64,000 nt of DNA from Nonlabens tegetincola (GCF_002954355.1 NZ_MQVV01000017.1:124001-188000); one strand, 5' to 3'. Counted from the first letter of the stretch, positions 17,965 through 27,031 are shown. Program-made: numbers and translations. The notes: generated by a model from the sequence alone, not told the origin.

Positions 17965-20391
17965 TTATCTAAGAACTGCTCCAGTTTGTTTTTCAAGTGA
18001 TTGCTGTATCTTATTCATCACCTTGTCGATTTGCTTATCAGTTAAGGTTTTATTCTCATCTAATAATGAGAAACTAAGGGCATATGATTTTTTGCCAGCT
18101 GGAAGATTTTTACCTTGATATACATCAAATAATTTAACCTCCTTAAGCAATTTACGTTCTGCGTTTAAAGCAACCGTTTGTAATTCTTTAAAGCTTACTT
18201 CATCATTAACTAATAAGGCAAAGTCACGTTGCACGACAGGGAATTTTGGTATCGATGTTATCGGTTTATTTTCTGTTTGAACTAATTTAATAACCTCGTC
18301 CCAGTAAAGATTTGCGTAATGCACCGTTTGATCAATGCCAAACTCTCTGGTGAACTTCTTGCTTATCACACCTAGATCAGCAATTTTAGCTCCGCTATTA
18401 AGTGAAATACCTTCACCCAGAAATTCCAGTTTAGTAGCTTTTTCATTTAAAGTGGTAATTCCCAATCGATTTAAAACCGCCGTAACAGCACCTTTCAAAT
18501 AGAAAAAGTCTGCTGGTTGATCTCCACCTATCCATGAATTTGAATGTACGTTACCCGTAGTAAATAGGGTTAAATGTTGTTGTTCTGTAAATTGACCACT
18601 AGAATATTGGTGATAGGACTTTCCAAATTCAAATAATTTAAGGTCTTCTTGTCTTCTATTGATATTGTATGCAATAGCCTCTAATCCTCCATAGATAAGA
18701 CTTTGACGCATTACCGCTAGATCACTGCTTAATGGATTCAACATGCGTACCTCGTTATCAGCCGAAATTTGTTCACCTAAATGATGATATTTTTCAGCAG
18801 TAAGAGAATTTGCCATCATTTCATAAAATCCTAATCCAACTAATTGCTGCGCTGCAATATTTTGAATACGGTTATTTTCTTTTCTTGAAGTGGTAGCGAT
18901 AGTAGCATTAAGTTTAGTCCCTACTTCGATGCGATCATAACCATAAACGCGTAGTATTTCTTCTATTACATCGGCAGGACGAGTAACATCATTACGATAA
19001 GCAGGAACGGTGAGTCCGATACCAGCATCGGTTGCGTGATTCACATTAATCTCCAGCGAACTTAATATTGTAGTAATTTCCTCGCGAGGAATTTCTTGAC
19101 CTATTAAATTATTAATTTGTTCAAAGGTCACGTACACCTCATGATCTTCTAGTTTTACAGGGTAATGATCTACTATATCACTACTTACGTGTCCACCAGC
19201 ACATTCTTCAATAAGAGTAACCGCTCTTTTAAGAGCATATTCCGTAATATTAGGATCTATACCACGCTCAAATCTAAAGCTAGCATCGGTATTAAATCCG
19301 TGACGTTTGGCAGTTTTACGTACGCTTACAGGATCAAAGTAAGCACTCTCCAAAAATATACTAGTTGTACCTTCTGTTACGCCACTGTTTTCTCCACCGT
19401 AAACTCCTGCGATGCATAAGGGTTTTTGATCATCACAAATCATAAGGTCTTCCTCATGTAATTTGTGTTCCACTCCATCAAGAGTAATAAATGGCGTGTC
19501 CTTTTCGACTGTTTTGACAATTATTTTGTTACCAGTAATTTTATTGGCATCAAAGGCATGTAACGGCTGTCCTAACTCATGCATCACATAGTTGGTAATA
19601 TCAACAATGTTATTTTTAGGTGCTAGACCTATGGCCTTTAATCTATTTTTCAACCACTCTGGTGATTCTTTTACCTGTAAGCCCGTTAAAGTTACACCGC
19701 AATATCTTGGTGCTTTTTCAGGGTTTTCAACTTCTACATCGATACGTAATGTGCGATCATCAACATGAAAACTACTTACCGATGGTGTGATAAACTCGGT
19801 AAGTTCACCAGTTTCTACTGCAAGACCAGCTCTTAAATCTCGAGCTACACCCATGTGCGACATAGCATCTGCACGATTAGGAGTAAGTCCAATCTCAATC
19901 ACATGATCTTGCTCAATTTTATAAATCTCGCTTAATGGAGTTCCTACTTCACAAGAATCATCTAGGACTAAGATCCCATCGTGAGATTCTCCCAATCCTA
20001 ATTCATCCTCGGCACATATCATTCCGTGACTTTCCTCACCACGTATTTTACCTTTTTTTATCTTCCACGCCTCACCTTTATCATCGTAAAGTACCGTTCC
20101 TATTGTGGCAACAGGAACCTTTTGACCGGCTTCTACATTGGGCGCTCCACAAACTATTTGTACTGTCTTTTCACCTAGGTTGACAGTGGTAATTTTTAAT
20201 TTATCGGCATTTGGGTGCTTTTCACAAGTTTCTACATGACCTACAACCACGCCTTGTAATCCACCTTTTACACTTTCAAATTTCTCAACGCCTTCAACCT
20301 CAAGCCCCAGTGAAGTCAATAGGGCTGTATGTTTATCAATGTCGTGAGGTATGTTTATAAATTGTTTAATCCAGTTGTAGGATACTCTCAT
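17965..20391 (-). CDS. pheT: phenylalanine--tRNA ligase beta subunit
   Basis: An 808-aa subunit of the alpha2-beta2 phenylalanyl-tRNA synthetase, full length for the family. The N-terminal MRVSYNWIKQFI is followed by a tRNA-binding (EMAP/OB) domain at ~40-150 with the typical HPNADKLKI. The B3/B4 editing domain lies at ~210-400 (NIVDITNYVMHELGQPLHAFDA), the B5 domain at ~405-480, and the anticodon-binding FDX-ACB domain ends the protein (FPVVQRDFALLV...LFDVYQG). pheS is not adjacent in this window. A palindrome copy lies 42 bases upstream of the start. Confidence 0.98.
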   Translation of the reverse strand: MRVSYNWIKQFINIPHDIDKHTALLTSLGLEVEGVEKFESVKGGLQGVVVGHVETCEKHPNADKLKITTVNLGEKTVQIVCGAPNVEAGQKVPVATIGTVLYDDKGEAWKIKKGKIRGEESHGMICAEDELGLGESHDGILVLDDSCEVGTPLSEIYKIEQDHVIEIGLTPNRADAMSHMGVARDLRAGLAVETGELTEFITPSVSSFHVDDRTLRIDVEVENPEKAPRYCGVTLTGLQVKESPEWLKNRLKAIGLAPKNNIVDITNYVMHELGQPLHAFDANKITGNKIIVKTVEKDTPFITLDGVEHKLHEEDLMICDDQKPLCIAGVYGGENSGVTEGTTSIFLESAYFDPVSVRKTAKRHGFNTDASFRFERGIDPNITEYALKRAVTLIEECAGGHVSSDIVDHYPVKLEDHEVYVTFEQINNLIGQEIPREEITTILSSLEINVNHATDAGIGLTVPAYRNDVTRPADVIEEILRVYGYDRIEVGTKLNATIATTSRKENNRIQNIAAQQLVGLGFYEMMANSLTAEKYHHLGEQISADNEVRMLNPLSSDLAVMRQSLIYGGLEAIAYNINRRQEDLKLFEFGKSYHQYSSGQFTEQQHLTLFTTGNVHSNSWIGGDQPADFFYLKGAVTAVLNRLGITTLNEKATKLEFLGEGISLNSGAKIADLGVISKKFTREFGIDQTVHYANLYWDEVIKLVQTENKPITSIPKFPVVQRDFALLVNDEVSFKELQTVALNAERKLLKEVKLFDVYQGKNLPAGKKSYALSFSLLDENKTLTDKQIDKVMNKIQQSLEKQTGAVLR

Positions 20392-20432
20392 GTCCTTTGT
20401 TTTTTTGGGTCGGTAAAGATAATGCTATGGTC

Positions 20433-20446
20433 GCTTTCGCGAAAGC
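20433..20446. repeat. GCTTTCGCGAAAGC palindrome, copy 5
   Basis: Perfect core, extended to a 16-bp palindrome, in the 111-base divergent region between pheT and the sirtuin gene. Confidence 0.97.
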
Positions 20447-20502
20447 GTAACCACCACAATCCACAACAACTATTTTATATATCTTTATCCTAAAAGAAAT
20501 AC

Positions 20503-21198
20503 GTGAAAAATTTAGTGGTTTTAACTGGAGCTGGAGTAAGTGCAGAAAGTGGTATTTCAACCTTTAGAGATGCTGGTGGTTTGTGGGAAGGACATGATAT
20601 TATGGAAGTAGCTTCACCACAAGGTTGGGAACGCAATCCTGAGCTGGTACTCGACTTTTACAATAAACGTAGAGCTCAATTAAAAACGGTTGAACCTAAT
20701 GAAGCTCATCATATTATCGCAGGGCTAGAACGCAATTTTCAAGTTACTGTAATCACCCAAAATGTAGATGATTTACATGAACGCGCTGGCAGTAGTAGCG
20801 TTTTACATTTACATGGAGAATTACGCAAAGTACGCAGTACGGTAAATCCAGATGATATCGCACACCATGATGATGATCTACATCTAGGTGATTGTTGTGC
20901 AGCTGGTCATCAATTAAGGCCACATATTGTATGGTTTGGCGAGGATGTTCCTGCCATGAGTAAGGCCATCGACATCACCAGTAAAGCCGATTTGTTTTTA
21001 GTAGTTGGAACTTCATTACAAGTATATCCGGCTGCCGGTTTGATAGATTACACTCCTATTAATTGCCAGCATTTTTTAGTAGATCCTAATCCTGCGCTCT
21101 CCTCAAAAAATGGTCTTACGGTAATAGAAGATGTAGCAAGTACTGGAATGAGAAAAATCGAGGAATTATTGTTCTTACATCATGATAAAAAAGATTGA
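20503..21198 (+). CDS. cobB: NAD-dependent protein deacylase (sirtuin, CobB/SIRT5 type)
   Basis: A 231-aa class III sirtuin that removes acyl groups from lysines using NAD+. The NAD motif TGAGVSAESGISTFRD lies at residues 6-21, TQNVDDLHERAG near 85 and the catalytic His in HLHGEL near 103. FYNKRR near residue 50 carries the Y-x-x-R pair that in CobB and SIRT5 reads succinyl or malonyl lysine. The usual zinc cysteines appear reduced (only DCCAAGH is seen), which is normal for this subgroup. The start is GTG. The last 17 bases overlap the next gene. Confidence 0.94.
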   Translation: MKNLVVLTGAGVSAESGISTFRDAGGLWEGHDIMEVASPQGWERNPELVLDFYNKRRAQLKTVEPNEAHHIIAGLERNFQVTVITQNVDDLHERAGSSSVLHLHGELRKVRSTVNPDDIAHHDDDLHLGDCCAAGHQLRPHIVWFGEDVPAMSKAIDITSKADLFLVVGTSLQVYPAAGLIDYTPINCQHFLVDPNPALSSKNGLTVIEDVASTGMRKIEELLFLHHDKKD

Positions 21199-21748
21199 TC
21201 TCGAGACTGAATTAAACGCATTAAAGGCGTACAAAAAAGAGCGTGTGCGTATAGGAACACTGGTTGTAAAAGAAAATTGTATACCAGAGCTTGTCTCATT
21301 GTGCACAGTTGACAGTAAAGTAAGTCATCAGGCATGCTGGTGCCTAGAACAGTCTTTTTTACTGTTCCCAGATGCTACTATGAAGCATATTGATGGGATC
21401 GCAAACTTATATAACCAAGAGCTCAACTCGTCGGCTATGAGGTCTTTATCAAAAATAGCTTCAGTAATAACTAAAAAGTATTATTCTAAAAGGTCACATC
21501 CATTTCAAAAACAACTAACAAAAGAGCATCGTGAACATTTTGTAACGGGTTGTTTCTATACGTTGATAACGCATACTGATTGCACAGCAAATATGGCAAT
21601 GGCCACAAGCAGCCTGTATGAGTTAGGTAAGGAGTTTGAATGGATTTATCCTGAATTAGTTCCCACTATTGAGAGACTGCTTACTCAAACAAAAACTAAG
21701 GGATATCGTGCTAGTGCTGCCAAAGTATTAGATGCTATAAACACCTAA
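21182..21748 (+). CDS. hypothetical helical-repeat protein linked to purB
   Basis: A 188-aa, predominantly helical protein with no signal peptide or membrane segment. Alternating helices such as NCIPELVSLCTVDSKVSHQA and LNSSAMRSLSKIAS suggest an armadillo/HEAT-like repeat. The ATG lies inside the sirtuin's last codons (17-base overlap), so translation is probably coupled. Proteins of this sort commonly sit before purB in flavobacteria, but I know no demonstrated function. A protein-binding scaffold is the safest guess. Confidence 0.75.
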   Translation: MIKKIDLETELNALKAYKKERVRIGTLVVKENCIPELVSLCTVDSKVSHQACWCLEQSFLLFPDATMKHIDGIANLYNQELNSSAMRSLSKIASVITKKYYSKRSHPFQKQLTKEHREHFVTGCFYTLITHTDCTANMAMATSSLYELGKEFEWIYPELVPTIERLLTQTKTKGYRASAAKVLDAINT

Positions 21749-21767
21749 TACTCTCGGAAATTTAGCG

Positions 21768-21775
21768 TACTTTTG
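21768..21775 (+). promoter_or_regulatory. -7 box of purB
   Basis: TACTTTTG matches TAnnTTTG. No TTG at the -33 distance is evident. It overlaps a TTG that could be mistaken for the purB start, so the ATG at 21797 is preferred. Confidence 0.55.
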
Positions 21776-21796
21776 CGTGCTTTAAAGACAGAAATT

Positions 21797-23137
21797 ATGC
21801 CTACTGCTTTACAAGCTATCTCTCCTGTAGATGGTCGTTATCGATCAAAAGTTGAACCACTAGCCGATTACTTCTCAGAATATGCTCTTATTAAATATAG
21901 AGTTCTAGTTGAAGTAGAATATTTTATCGCTTTAAGCGAAAGCGGAATACCTCAACTACAGCCGCTTGATGAAGCGACACAAGAGGAACTTAAAAATCTA
22001 TATCGCAACTTTACTGAAGAAAACGCTCAAGAAGTAAAAGACATTGAAAAGGTTACTAACCACGATGTCAAAGCAGTGGAATATTTCTTGAAAAAGGCGT
22101 TTGATCGATTAGGTCTAAGCGATGTAAAAGAATTTATACATTTTGGTCTTACTTCACAAGATGTAAATAATACAGCCATTCCATTATCCATTAAAGATGC
22201 TGTTGAGAATGCTTACTTACCTATATTAGACGAGGTTAAGGATAAATTAAATAATTTATCTATAGAGTGGAAAGATATTCCAATGCTAGCCAGGACTCAT
22301 GGACAACCTGCCTCGCCTACACGATTAGGTAAAGAATTTTATGTGTATGTAGTTCGTTTAGAAGAACAACTTAACATGCTAGAGCATGTGCAGCACGCGG
22401 CAAAATTTGGTGGTGCTACTGGAAATTATAACGCTCATCACATTGCTTATCCAAACATTGATTGGCAAAAATTTGGTGAAGATTTTGTGGAAAATCGATT
22501 AAGATTGAAACACAGTTTTCCGACTACACAAATAGAGCATTACGATCATATGGCCTCACTTTTTGATACCTTAAAAAGAATTAATACCATTTTAATAGAT
22601 CTGGATCGTGATATCTGGACCTACATTTCTATGGATTATTTTAAGCAAAAGATTAAAAAAGGTGAAGTAGGTTCAAGTGCAATGCCTCATAAAGTAAATC
22701 CTATTGATTTCGAAAATTCTGAAGGTAATCTAGGAATTGCTAATGCACTTTTTGAACATTTGAGCGCAAAACTTCCTGTATCTAGACTGCAGCGAGATTT
22801 AACAGACTCTACAGTTTTAAGAAATGTAGGAATGCCACTAGCTCATACTTTAATTGCTTTTCAAGCAACATTAAAAGGTTTAGGTAAATTATTATTGAAC
22901 GAGCAGGCGATAGCACAAGATTTAGAGAATAACTGGGCGGTAGTAGCTGAAGCTATTCAGACCATCCTGCGTCGTGAGGCATACCCAAATCCTTATGAAG
23001 CACTAAAAGAACTTACTAGAACCAATGAAAAAATCACTGGTAAGAGTATTGCGCAATTTATTGACACGCTTAATGTAGATGAATCTGTTAAGGAAGAGAT
23101 GAGAGGAATATCGCCATCCTCGTATACCGGTATTTAA
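21797..23137 (+). CDS. purB: adenylosuccinate lyase
   Basis: A 446-aa purine enzyme of the aspartase/fumarase superfamily. It splits SAICAR and adenylosuccinate, releasing fumarate. The N-terminal ISPVDGRY is diagnostic of bacterial PurB. TSQDVNNTA near residue 120 and HGQPASPT near 165 carry active-site residues, and the flexible signature loop GSSAMPHKVNPIDFE lies near 295. The start is ATG 21797, since an upstream TTG lies in the promoter's -7 box. A degenerate palindrome (CGCTTTAAGCGAAAGCG) at about 21928-21944 is read as ALSES. A terminator follows the stop. Confidence 0.97.
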   Translation: MPTALQAISPVDGRYRSKVEPLADYFSEYALIKYRVLVEVEYFIALSESGIPQLQPLDEATQEELKNLYRNFTEENAQEVKDIEKVTNHDVKAVEYFLKKAFDRLGLSDVKEFIHFGLTSQDVNNTAIPLSIKDAVENAYLPILDEVKDKLNNLSIEWKDIPMLARTHGQPASPTRLGKEFYVYVVRLEEQLNMLEHVQHAAKFGGATGNYNAHHIAYPNIDWQKFGEDFVENRLRLKHSFPTTQIEHYDHMASLFDTLKRINTILIDLDRDIWTYISMDYFKQKIKKGEVGSSAMPHKVNPIDFENSEGNLGIANALFEHLSAKLPVSRLQRDLTDSTVLRNVGMPLAHTLIAFQATLKGLGKLLLNEQAIAQDLENNWAVVAEAIQTILRREAYPNPYEALKELTRTNEKITGKSIAQFIDTLNVDESVKEEMRGISPSSYTGI

Positions 23138-23165
23138 CTAGTAACATATAAAATCACATATTATT

Positions 23166-23194
23166 AAACCATCTCATATTGAGATGGTTTTTTT
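23166..23194 (+). terminator. purB terminator
   Basis: AAACCATCTCA pairs with TGAGATGGTTT across a 3-4 nt loop, followed by a T-run. It lies 28 bases after purB. The 190 bases beyond it are AT-rich and show nothing else. Confidence 0.88.
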
Positions 23195-23385
23195 GTGAAA
23201 ATTTCCCATTAAAGTTTTACTGCGTTGAGTTAGAAACACCAGTAATACTTTAATAATTAAAATCACCTTACCTATTTTTAAGTTAATTTATTACAAAATA
23301 AGTTAATAGTTTTTCAATTGATTAGATTTTAATAATATTATCAATATTGGGATAGTAATTTAGAATCGAATCAAAAACAAAAACT

Positions 23386-23541
23386 ATGTCAATTTTAACT
23401 ATCATCTTAAACATTTTTATCCCACCATTAGGAGTAGGACTAGCCAAAGGTTTTGGCAAAGATTTTCTTATCAACCTGATATTAACTCTAATATTTTTTA
23501 TCCCAGGAGTTATACATGCGTTCATTGTTACAAGTAGATAA
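23386..23541 (+). CDS. Pmp3/YqaE-family small membrane protein
   Basis: A 51-aa hydrophobic protein with two membrane segments. ILNIFIPPLGVGLAKG and LILTLIFFIPGVIHAFIV are the Pmp3/YqaE (UPF0057) signature, including the PP-x-G turn. Family members are small proteolipids of the inner membrane tied to salt, cold or membrane-potential stress. The gene lies 48 bases before the lipoprotein gene at 23590 and may be co-transcribed with it. It is short enough to be missed by length-filtered gene calling. Confidence 0.9.
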   Translation: MSILTIILNIFIPPLGVGLAKGFGKDFLINLILTLIFFIPGVIHAFIVTSR

Positions 23542-23589
23542 GCTTTAATAAGAAAACAGAAATTAATAAATACATTAAATCAAAAAAAC

Positions 23590-24165
23590 ATGAAAAAATA
23601 TATTATACCATTTTTTATAAGTGCAGCCATATTAACTAGTTGCGATGTAAAAAAGACAGAAGAAGGAAGTTTACCCGAAGTAGATGTTGATGTTGAAGCT
23701 GAAGCAGGGAATTTACCAGAGTATGAAGTTAACTGGGCAGATGTCGATCTAACGACAGAAACTAGAATGGTAGAGGTTCCTAAAGTGGTCGTAGTAATGG
23801 AAGAAGAAGAAGTTGAAGTTCCGGTTATTGACGTAGATATGCCTGGTGAAGATAAGAATGAACGTACCTTACTTGTAGAGGCAGAGGTATCTGATTATGA
23901 TCATGAATTAAAAATTGAAGAGGTACGTGCTGCCAATAAAAAATTATATGTTATTGCGTCTCTAGAAAAAACAGAAACTAGTTTAGACGGGAAGACTATA
24001 AGAAAACAAGATCAAATAGACCTCAATGCTCCAGCTATGGATGTGGAATACATAATTATAGGAGAACGTCCAGACAGAGTATTTAATAAGAATAATACTT
24101 ATGTAGCAAGTAAAGCAAATCTTAACGATGCTATTAAGAATGCCACTGTAATTTATTCAGAATAA
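23590..24165 (+). CDS. acidic lipoprotein of unknown function
   Basis: A 191-aa lipoprotein (signal SAAILTSC). The mature N-terminal half is very acidic, with Val/Glu-rich stretches (VDVDVEAEAGNLPEYEVNWADVD; VVVVMEEEEVEVPVIDVD). The C-terminal half looks like a compact alpha/beta domain (VIASLEKTETSLDGK, VEYIIIGERPD). No family is recognised. It follows the Pmp3-like gene and precedes a bidirectional terminator. The acidic stretch could bind cations, but that is speculation. Confidence 0.75.
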   Translation: MKKYIIPFFISAAILTSCDVKKTEEGSLPEVDVDVEAEAGNLPEYEVNWADVDLTTETRMVEVPKVVVVMEEEEVEVPVIDVDMPGEDKNERTLLVEAEVSDYDHELKIEEVRAANKKLYVIASLEKTETSLDGKTIRKQDQIDLNAPAMDVEYIIIGERPDRVFNKNNTYVASKANLNDAIKNATVIYSE

Positions 24166-24185
24166 AGACAGTTAAAATCAGTATG

Positions 24186-24217
24186 AAAAACGCGCCTTTT
24201 TAGGGCGCGTTTTTTTC
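24186..24217. terminator. bidirectional terminator shared by convergent genes
   Basis: AAAAACGCGCC-loop-GGCGCGTTTTT. On the minus strand it contains the last codons and TAA stop (24200-24202) of the gene at 24200-24901. Confidence 0.9.
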
Positions 24218-24901
24218 TTCTACAATTTTTACATCAATACTAGGAATATGATGTTTAAAGAACATTTTAAGCTTCAATAATGAATTCTTTTCAAAATCAA
24301 AAAAATATAAATAATCTACTCTATTTTCAATGGAAGTAACAGCTACAAATTTCTCAGACAATCTTATTTCTTTGAAATTAATAATAGTATCAAAGTACTC
24401 AATATCATTTTTCCTAAAAATAAGTTGATTCTCATTTATCGCAACTATAGCTTGCTCCTCAATTTGAATTTTATAACTAGCGATAACTAAAATGATTAAG
24501 ATTACAATAAGATAAAAAATATTATTTTCAAGCCAATCATCGACTCCAAATTCAATTATATCTTTAAATAAAACAATATATAGAAAGACACAAAGCAAGA
24601 ATAGTAACCATCCAAATTTTGAGAAATGGTTTACTTTTTTTTCGGGTTTTTTAAAGCCAGCTTTATCTGTATTTACTTTATTTATTTTGACTATGATTTG
24701 AAAAACCAGAATAAATATTGCAGAAATCAGTATGTAATAAGGTCCATAAACCTCGAAGTGTTTATTGTACAAGATTTGAATTAATAAAATCAAGTATGCT
24801 GTATAATGTAAAACCCTTAACCAGATATTTTGTCGCCTCCTTTTTAAGAAGTATCGTTGATCAAATATGCTGTCTATGTACTGTAAAAAACGAGCTATCA
24901 C
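24200..24901 (-). CDS. membrane protein of unknown function
   Basis: A 233-aa protein with four predicted membrane segments (about residues 27-47, 53-72, 95-112 and 125-142). A soluble C-terminal domain of ~85 residues follows (IQIEEQAIVAINENQLIFRKNDIEYFDTI...), possibly a PH-like beta domain. The start is GTG, sharing one base with the TAG of the upstream gene (TAGTG), so the two are probably coupled. Its final codons and stop lie within the terminator hairpin. No function is recognised. Confidence 0.7.
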   Translation of the reverse strand: MIARFLQYIDSIFDQRYFLKRRRQNIWLRVLHYTAYLILLIQILYNKHFEVYGPYYILISAIFILVFQIIVKINKVNTDKAGFKKPEKKVNHFSKFGWLLFLLCVFLYIVLFKDIIEFGVDDWLENNIFYLIVILIILVIASYKIQIEEQAIVAINENQLIFRKNDIEYFDTIINFKEIRLSEKFVAVTSIENRVDYLYFFDFEKNSLLKLKMFFKHHIPSIDVKIVEEKNAP

Positions 24902-25599
24902 TATCTTACATGCTTCAACGTTCTTATAAAGCCGTTAGAATCCTCTATACGTGTAACATAAATCCCTGAAACTAGATCGGTTTTTAACTCATAAGTAGTA
25001 CCTACTAGAACCTTTTCATCTGCAATCAATTTACCAGTAAGGTCATAAGTCGATAATCGGTAAGTATCTGGTCTAGAAAAATAAAAGGTATCCTCCACTA
25101 CCCTAACATCAAATTGAGCCATATTTGGACTCTGTACACTCAGAGTACTTGGTTGCCATCCATAGTCTGACCCTTTCAAATCAGGGCTTTGTCTAGATAA
25201 GTCGGTGGTTATAATTAAAAAATACCAATCATTTACTTTTGTTCCAGTTGGAATTGTTGTCAAATTTAAATTAGGCTCCTCTTGATAAGTGCGGTTTGCA
25301 ATATCAATTTGTGCCACATAAGCGCCTGCAGTAGCGTCATAATTAAATACGACAAAGGTAGACGCGTCACTGAAGTCATCATGATAATCCCAAGTACTAG
25401 GAACACCATCAGTTTCTAATCCAGTATAGAGAAGCAAGTTAGGATCTCCCATAGGGTCAAATAATGAATAATCGCCTTGAGCTCCATAAGTTATAGTTAT
25501 AGTACCACTATTTATATCAGCTGGGTTTGGATTCAATTGAATTTGACCGTGAGCAGTAATACTTAGTGTGATGAAAAAGAAAAGTAATTTTAGCCTCAT
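24901..25599 (-). CDS. secreted protein with type IX secretion (Por) sorting domain
   Basis: A 232-aa protein. A Sec signal peptide (LLFFFITLSITAHGQ) is followed by a beta-rich domain, residues ~20-150, that begins IQLNPNPADINSGTITITYGA and resembles starch-binding/SusE-like modules. The C-terminal ~70 residues have the pattern of type A T9SS sorting domains (YRLSTYDLTGKLI, LVSGIYVTRI, KHVR end). This predicts export through the outer membrane by the type IX system and cell-surface attachment or release. Glycan binding is inferred only from the fold resemblance. Confidence 0.8.
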   Translation of the reverse strand: MRLKLLFFFITLSITAHGQIQLNPNPADINSGTITITYGAQGDYSLFDPMGDPNLLLYTGLETDGVPSTWDYHDDFSDASTFVVFNYDATAGAYVAQIDIANRTYQEEPNLNLTTIPTGTKVNDWYFLIITTDLSRQSPDLKGSDYGWQPSTLSVQSPNMAQFDVRVVEDTFYFSRPDTYRLSTYDLTGKLIADEKVLVGTTYELKTDLVSGIYVTRIEDSNGFIRTLKHVR

Positions 25600-25693
25600 A
25601 AAAATCTTTTAATGATCTCTAAAAATAGAAAAAACCTAATTGTGAGACAACTAAGTTTTTTATTTAAGCTATAACAAAACCTTCTTAAAGATA

Positions 25694-25822
25694 TTATTTC
25701 ATTTTATCACCTTTAGCTAAATTCATAACTATGGCAACCATAGCTATACAAACCAGCACAAAGACTCCAATAATTACAGCTCCATAAGTCCAATTCACAA
25801 GTGGTAGCATATACATATTCAT
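25694..25822 (-). CDS. small single-pass membrane protein (42 aa)
   Basis: A short frame with one strong hydrophobic segment (GAVIIGVFVLVCIAMVAIVM, residues ~15-34) between MNMYMLPLVNWTY and a charged tail NLAKGDKMK. It starts 17 bases after the stop of the TauE-like gene at 25840 and on the same strand, at the end of the ccoG-ccoH-tauE run. I recognise no family. Its size and position suggest a small accessory subunit or assembly peptide of the cbb3 system, but this is inference. Confidence 0.6.
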   Translation of the reverse strand: MNMYMLPLVNWTYGAVIIGVFVLVCIAMVAIVMNLAKGDKMK

Positions 25823-25839
25823 AGTAAAATATTATAAAA

Positions 25840-26547
25840 TTAATGACATTTATATTGAGAGCTTACCTGCTCTACAGTTACATTTTCTGATGGTGAAACA
25901 TAGGGTATATCTAACCCTAAACCTCTTAATACAAACAAAGCTCCAATCACTACAACAACCACAGGGATCATTTTAATTACCCGTTTTTTGACCTGTCCAG
26001 TTAAAAAATTTCCTAGATAAATAGCAGTAGTCATCATAGGAATTGTTCCTAGACCAAACATCAACATATAGATTCCGCTTGCGCTCACACTGTTCATAGC
26101 AACAGAAGCAAATACGGCCATGTAAACTAAGCCACATGGTAAAAATCCATTAAGAAAACCCATCATAAAAAAGTTTTCATAACCTCTTTTTTTAAGCTGT
26201 TGGGATAAACTAGATTTCACCTTACCAATAAGTAAATAAACTGGTTTTGTTATAGAAAATCTCTGTAAAAATTTAGAAGGTAATACCACAGTAGCGATCA
26301 TTAATATTCCTACACCAATAGAAATATATTGCTGAAATCCGAATAAATGAGCACCACGTCCTATATACCCAAGCATCATTCCTATCGTAGCATAGGTAAA
26401 CAATCTACCACTATGATAACTGATTAATTGTCCCCACCTTTTAGTACGGCTTTTTCTATCCAATGGCAGTAAAAAAGCTATTGGACCACACATTCCTACA
26501 CAGTGAAAACTCCCTAATAGACCCAGTATGAAAGCAGTATATATCAT
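25840..26547 (-). CDS. TauE/SafE-like membrane protein of cbb3 oxidase loci
   Basis: A 235-aa protein with six predicted membrane helices. It contains the motif GSFHCVGMCGPIAF at residues ~12-25 and NGFLPCGLVYMAV near residue 137, where His and Cys residues could bind copper. These are marks of the DsbD/UreH-like family often annotated as sulfite exporter TauE/SafE. In Bacteroidetes it accompanies ccoG and ccoH and is thought to help metal supply or maturation of the oxidase; sulfite export is unlikely here. Its ATG overlaps the ccoH stop (TAATG). Confidence 0.85.
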   Translation of the reverse strand: MIYTAFILGLLGSFHCVGMCGPIAFLLPLDRKSRTKRWGQLISYHSGRLFTYATIGMMLGYIGRGAHLFGFQQYISIGVGILMIATVVLPSKFLQRFSITKPVYLLIGKVKSSLSQQLKKRGYENFFMMGFLNGFLPCGLVYMAVFASVAMNSVSASGIYMLMFGLGTIPMMTTAIYLGNFLTGQVKKRVIKMIPVVVVVIGALFVLRGLGLDIPYVSPSENVTVEQVSSQYKCH

Positions 26548-26993
26548 TAATACAAAATAGATTCTTTATACAGATAATCATTATCTTTAGTAGTCCATTC
26601 AATAGTAATGTTCCAACGACCGTCCACCAGCTTGTTATCAGGTATGAGCAAGTGAGAACCAGATAATTTCAAATCAAATTGAGTATCTAGTTTTTGGTTG
26701 GACGGTCTATATAGGAACACTGTGCCAGAACTATTAATCTCGTTTATTTCTTCAGGGAACTCTATTAACCAACCTTCCTTAGTTCGCTTTCCATTAATTT
26801 TTTTGGATAAACTTTCAAGACGCTTTTCCTGATCAATTTCATCTTGATATGCCATCTCCTTTGCGTAGTAATTTTCAGTTACAAGATCGTGATCATAATC
26901 GCTATCAGTAAGCATGGTTATTACCATAAACATGATAAAGGCAATAAATCCTATCATTCCTAGAACAATACCGGTTCCCCAATTCCATTTCAT
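26547..26993 (-). CDS. ccoH: cbb3 oxidase assembly protein FixH/CcoH
   Basis: A 148-aa protein with one N-terminal membrane anchor (GIVLGMIGFIAFIMFMVITML). The FixH motif DYDHDLVTENYYAKEMAYQDEID is present in full. The remainder forms a periplasmic beta domain. CcoH/FixH proteins help stabilise and assemble cbb3 oxidase. It overlaps the TauE-like gene by one base and lies 144 bases after ccoG, with one of the two structured repeats between them. Confidence 0.92.
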   Translation of the reverse strand: MKWNWGTGIVLGMIGFIAFIMFMVITMLTDSDYDHDLVTENYYAKEMAYQDEIDQEKRLESLSKKINGKRTKEGWLIEFPEEINEINSSGTVFLYRPSNQKLDTQFDLKLSGSHLLIPDNKLVDGRWNITIEWTTKDNDYLYKESILY

Positions 26994-27031
26994 ATTTTAT
27001 TCTTTTTAACTCTTATATTATTTGTGCATGC

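Noticed and set aside
21928-21944. Degenerate palindrome CGCTTTAAGCGAAAGCG in purB as a 14th copy
   Set aside because: It differs at the centre (C replaced by AA), is not palindromic, and encodes a conserved-looking ALSESGIP. It may be a remnant, but was not counted.
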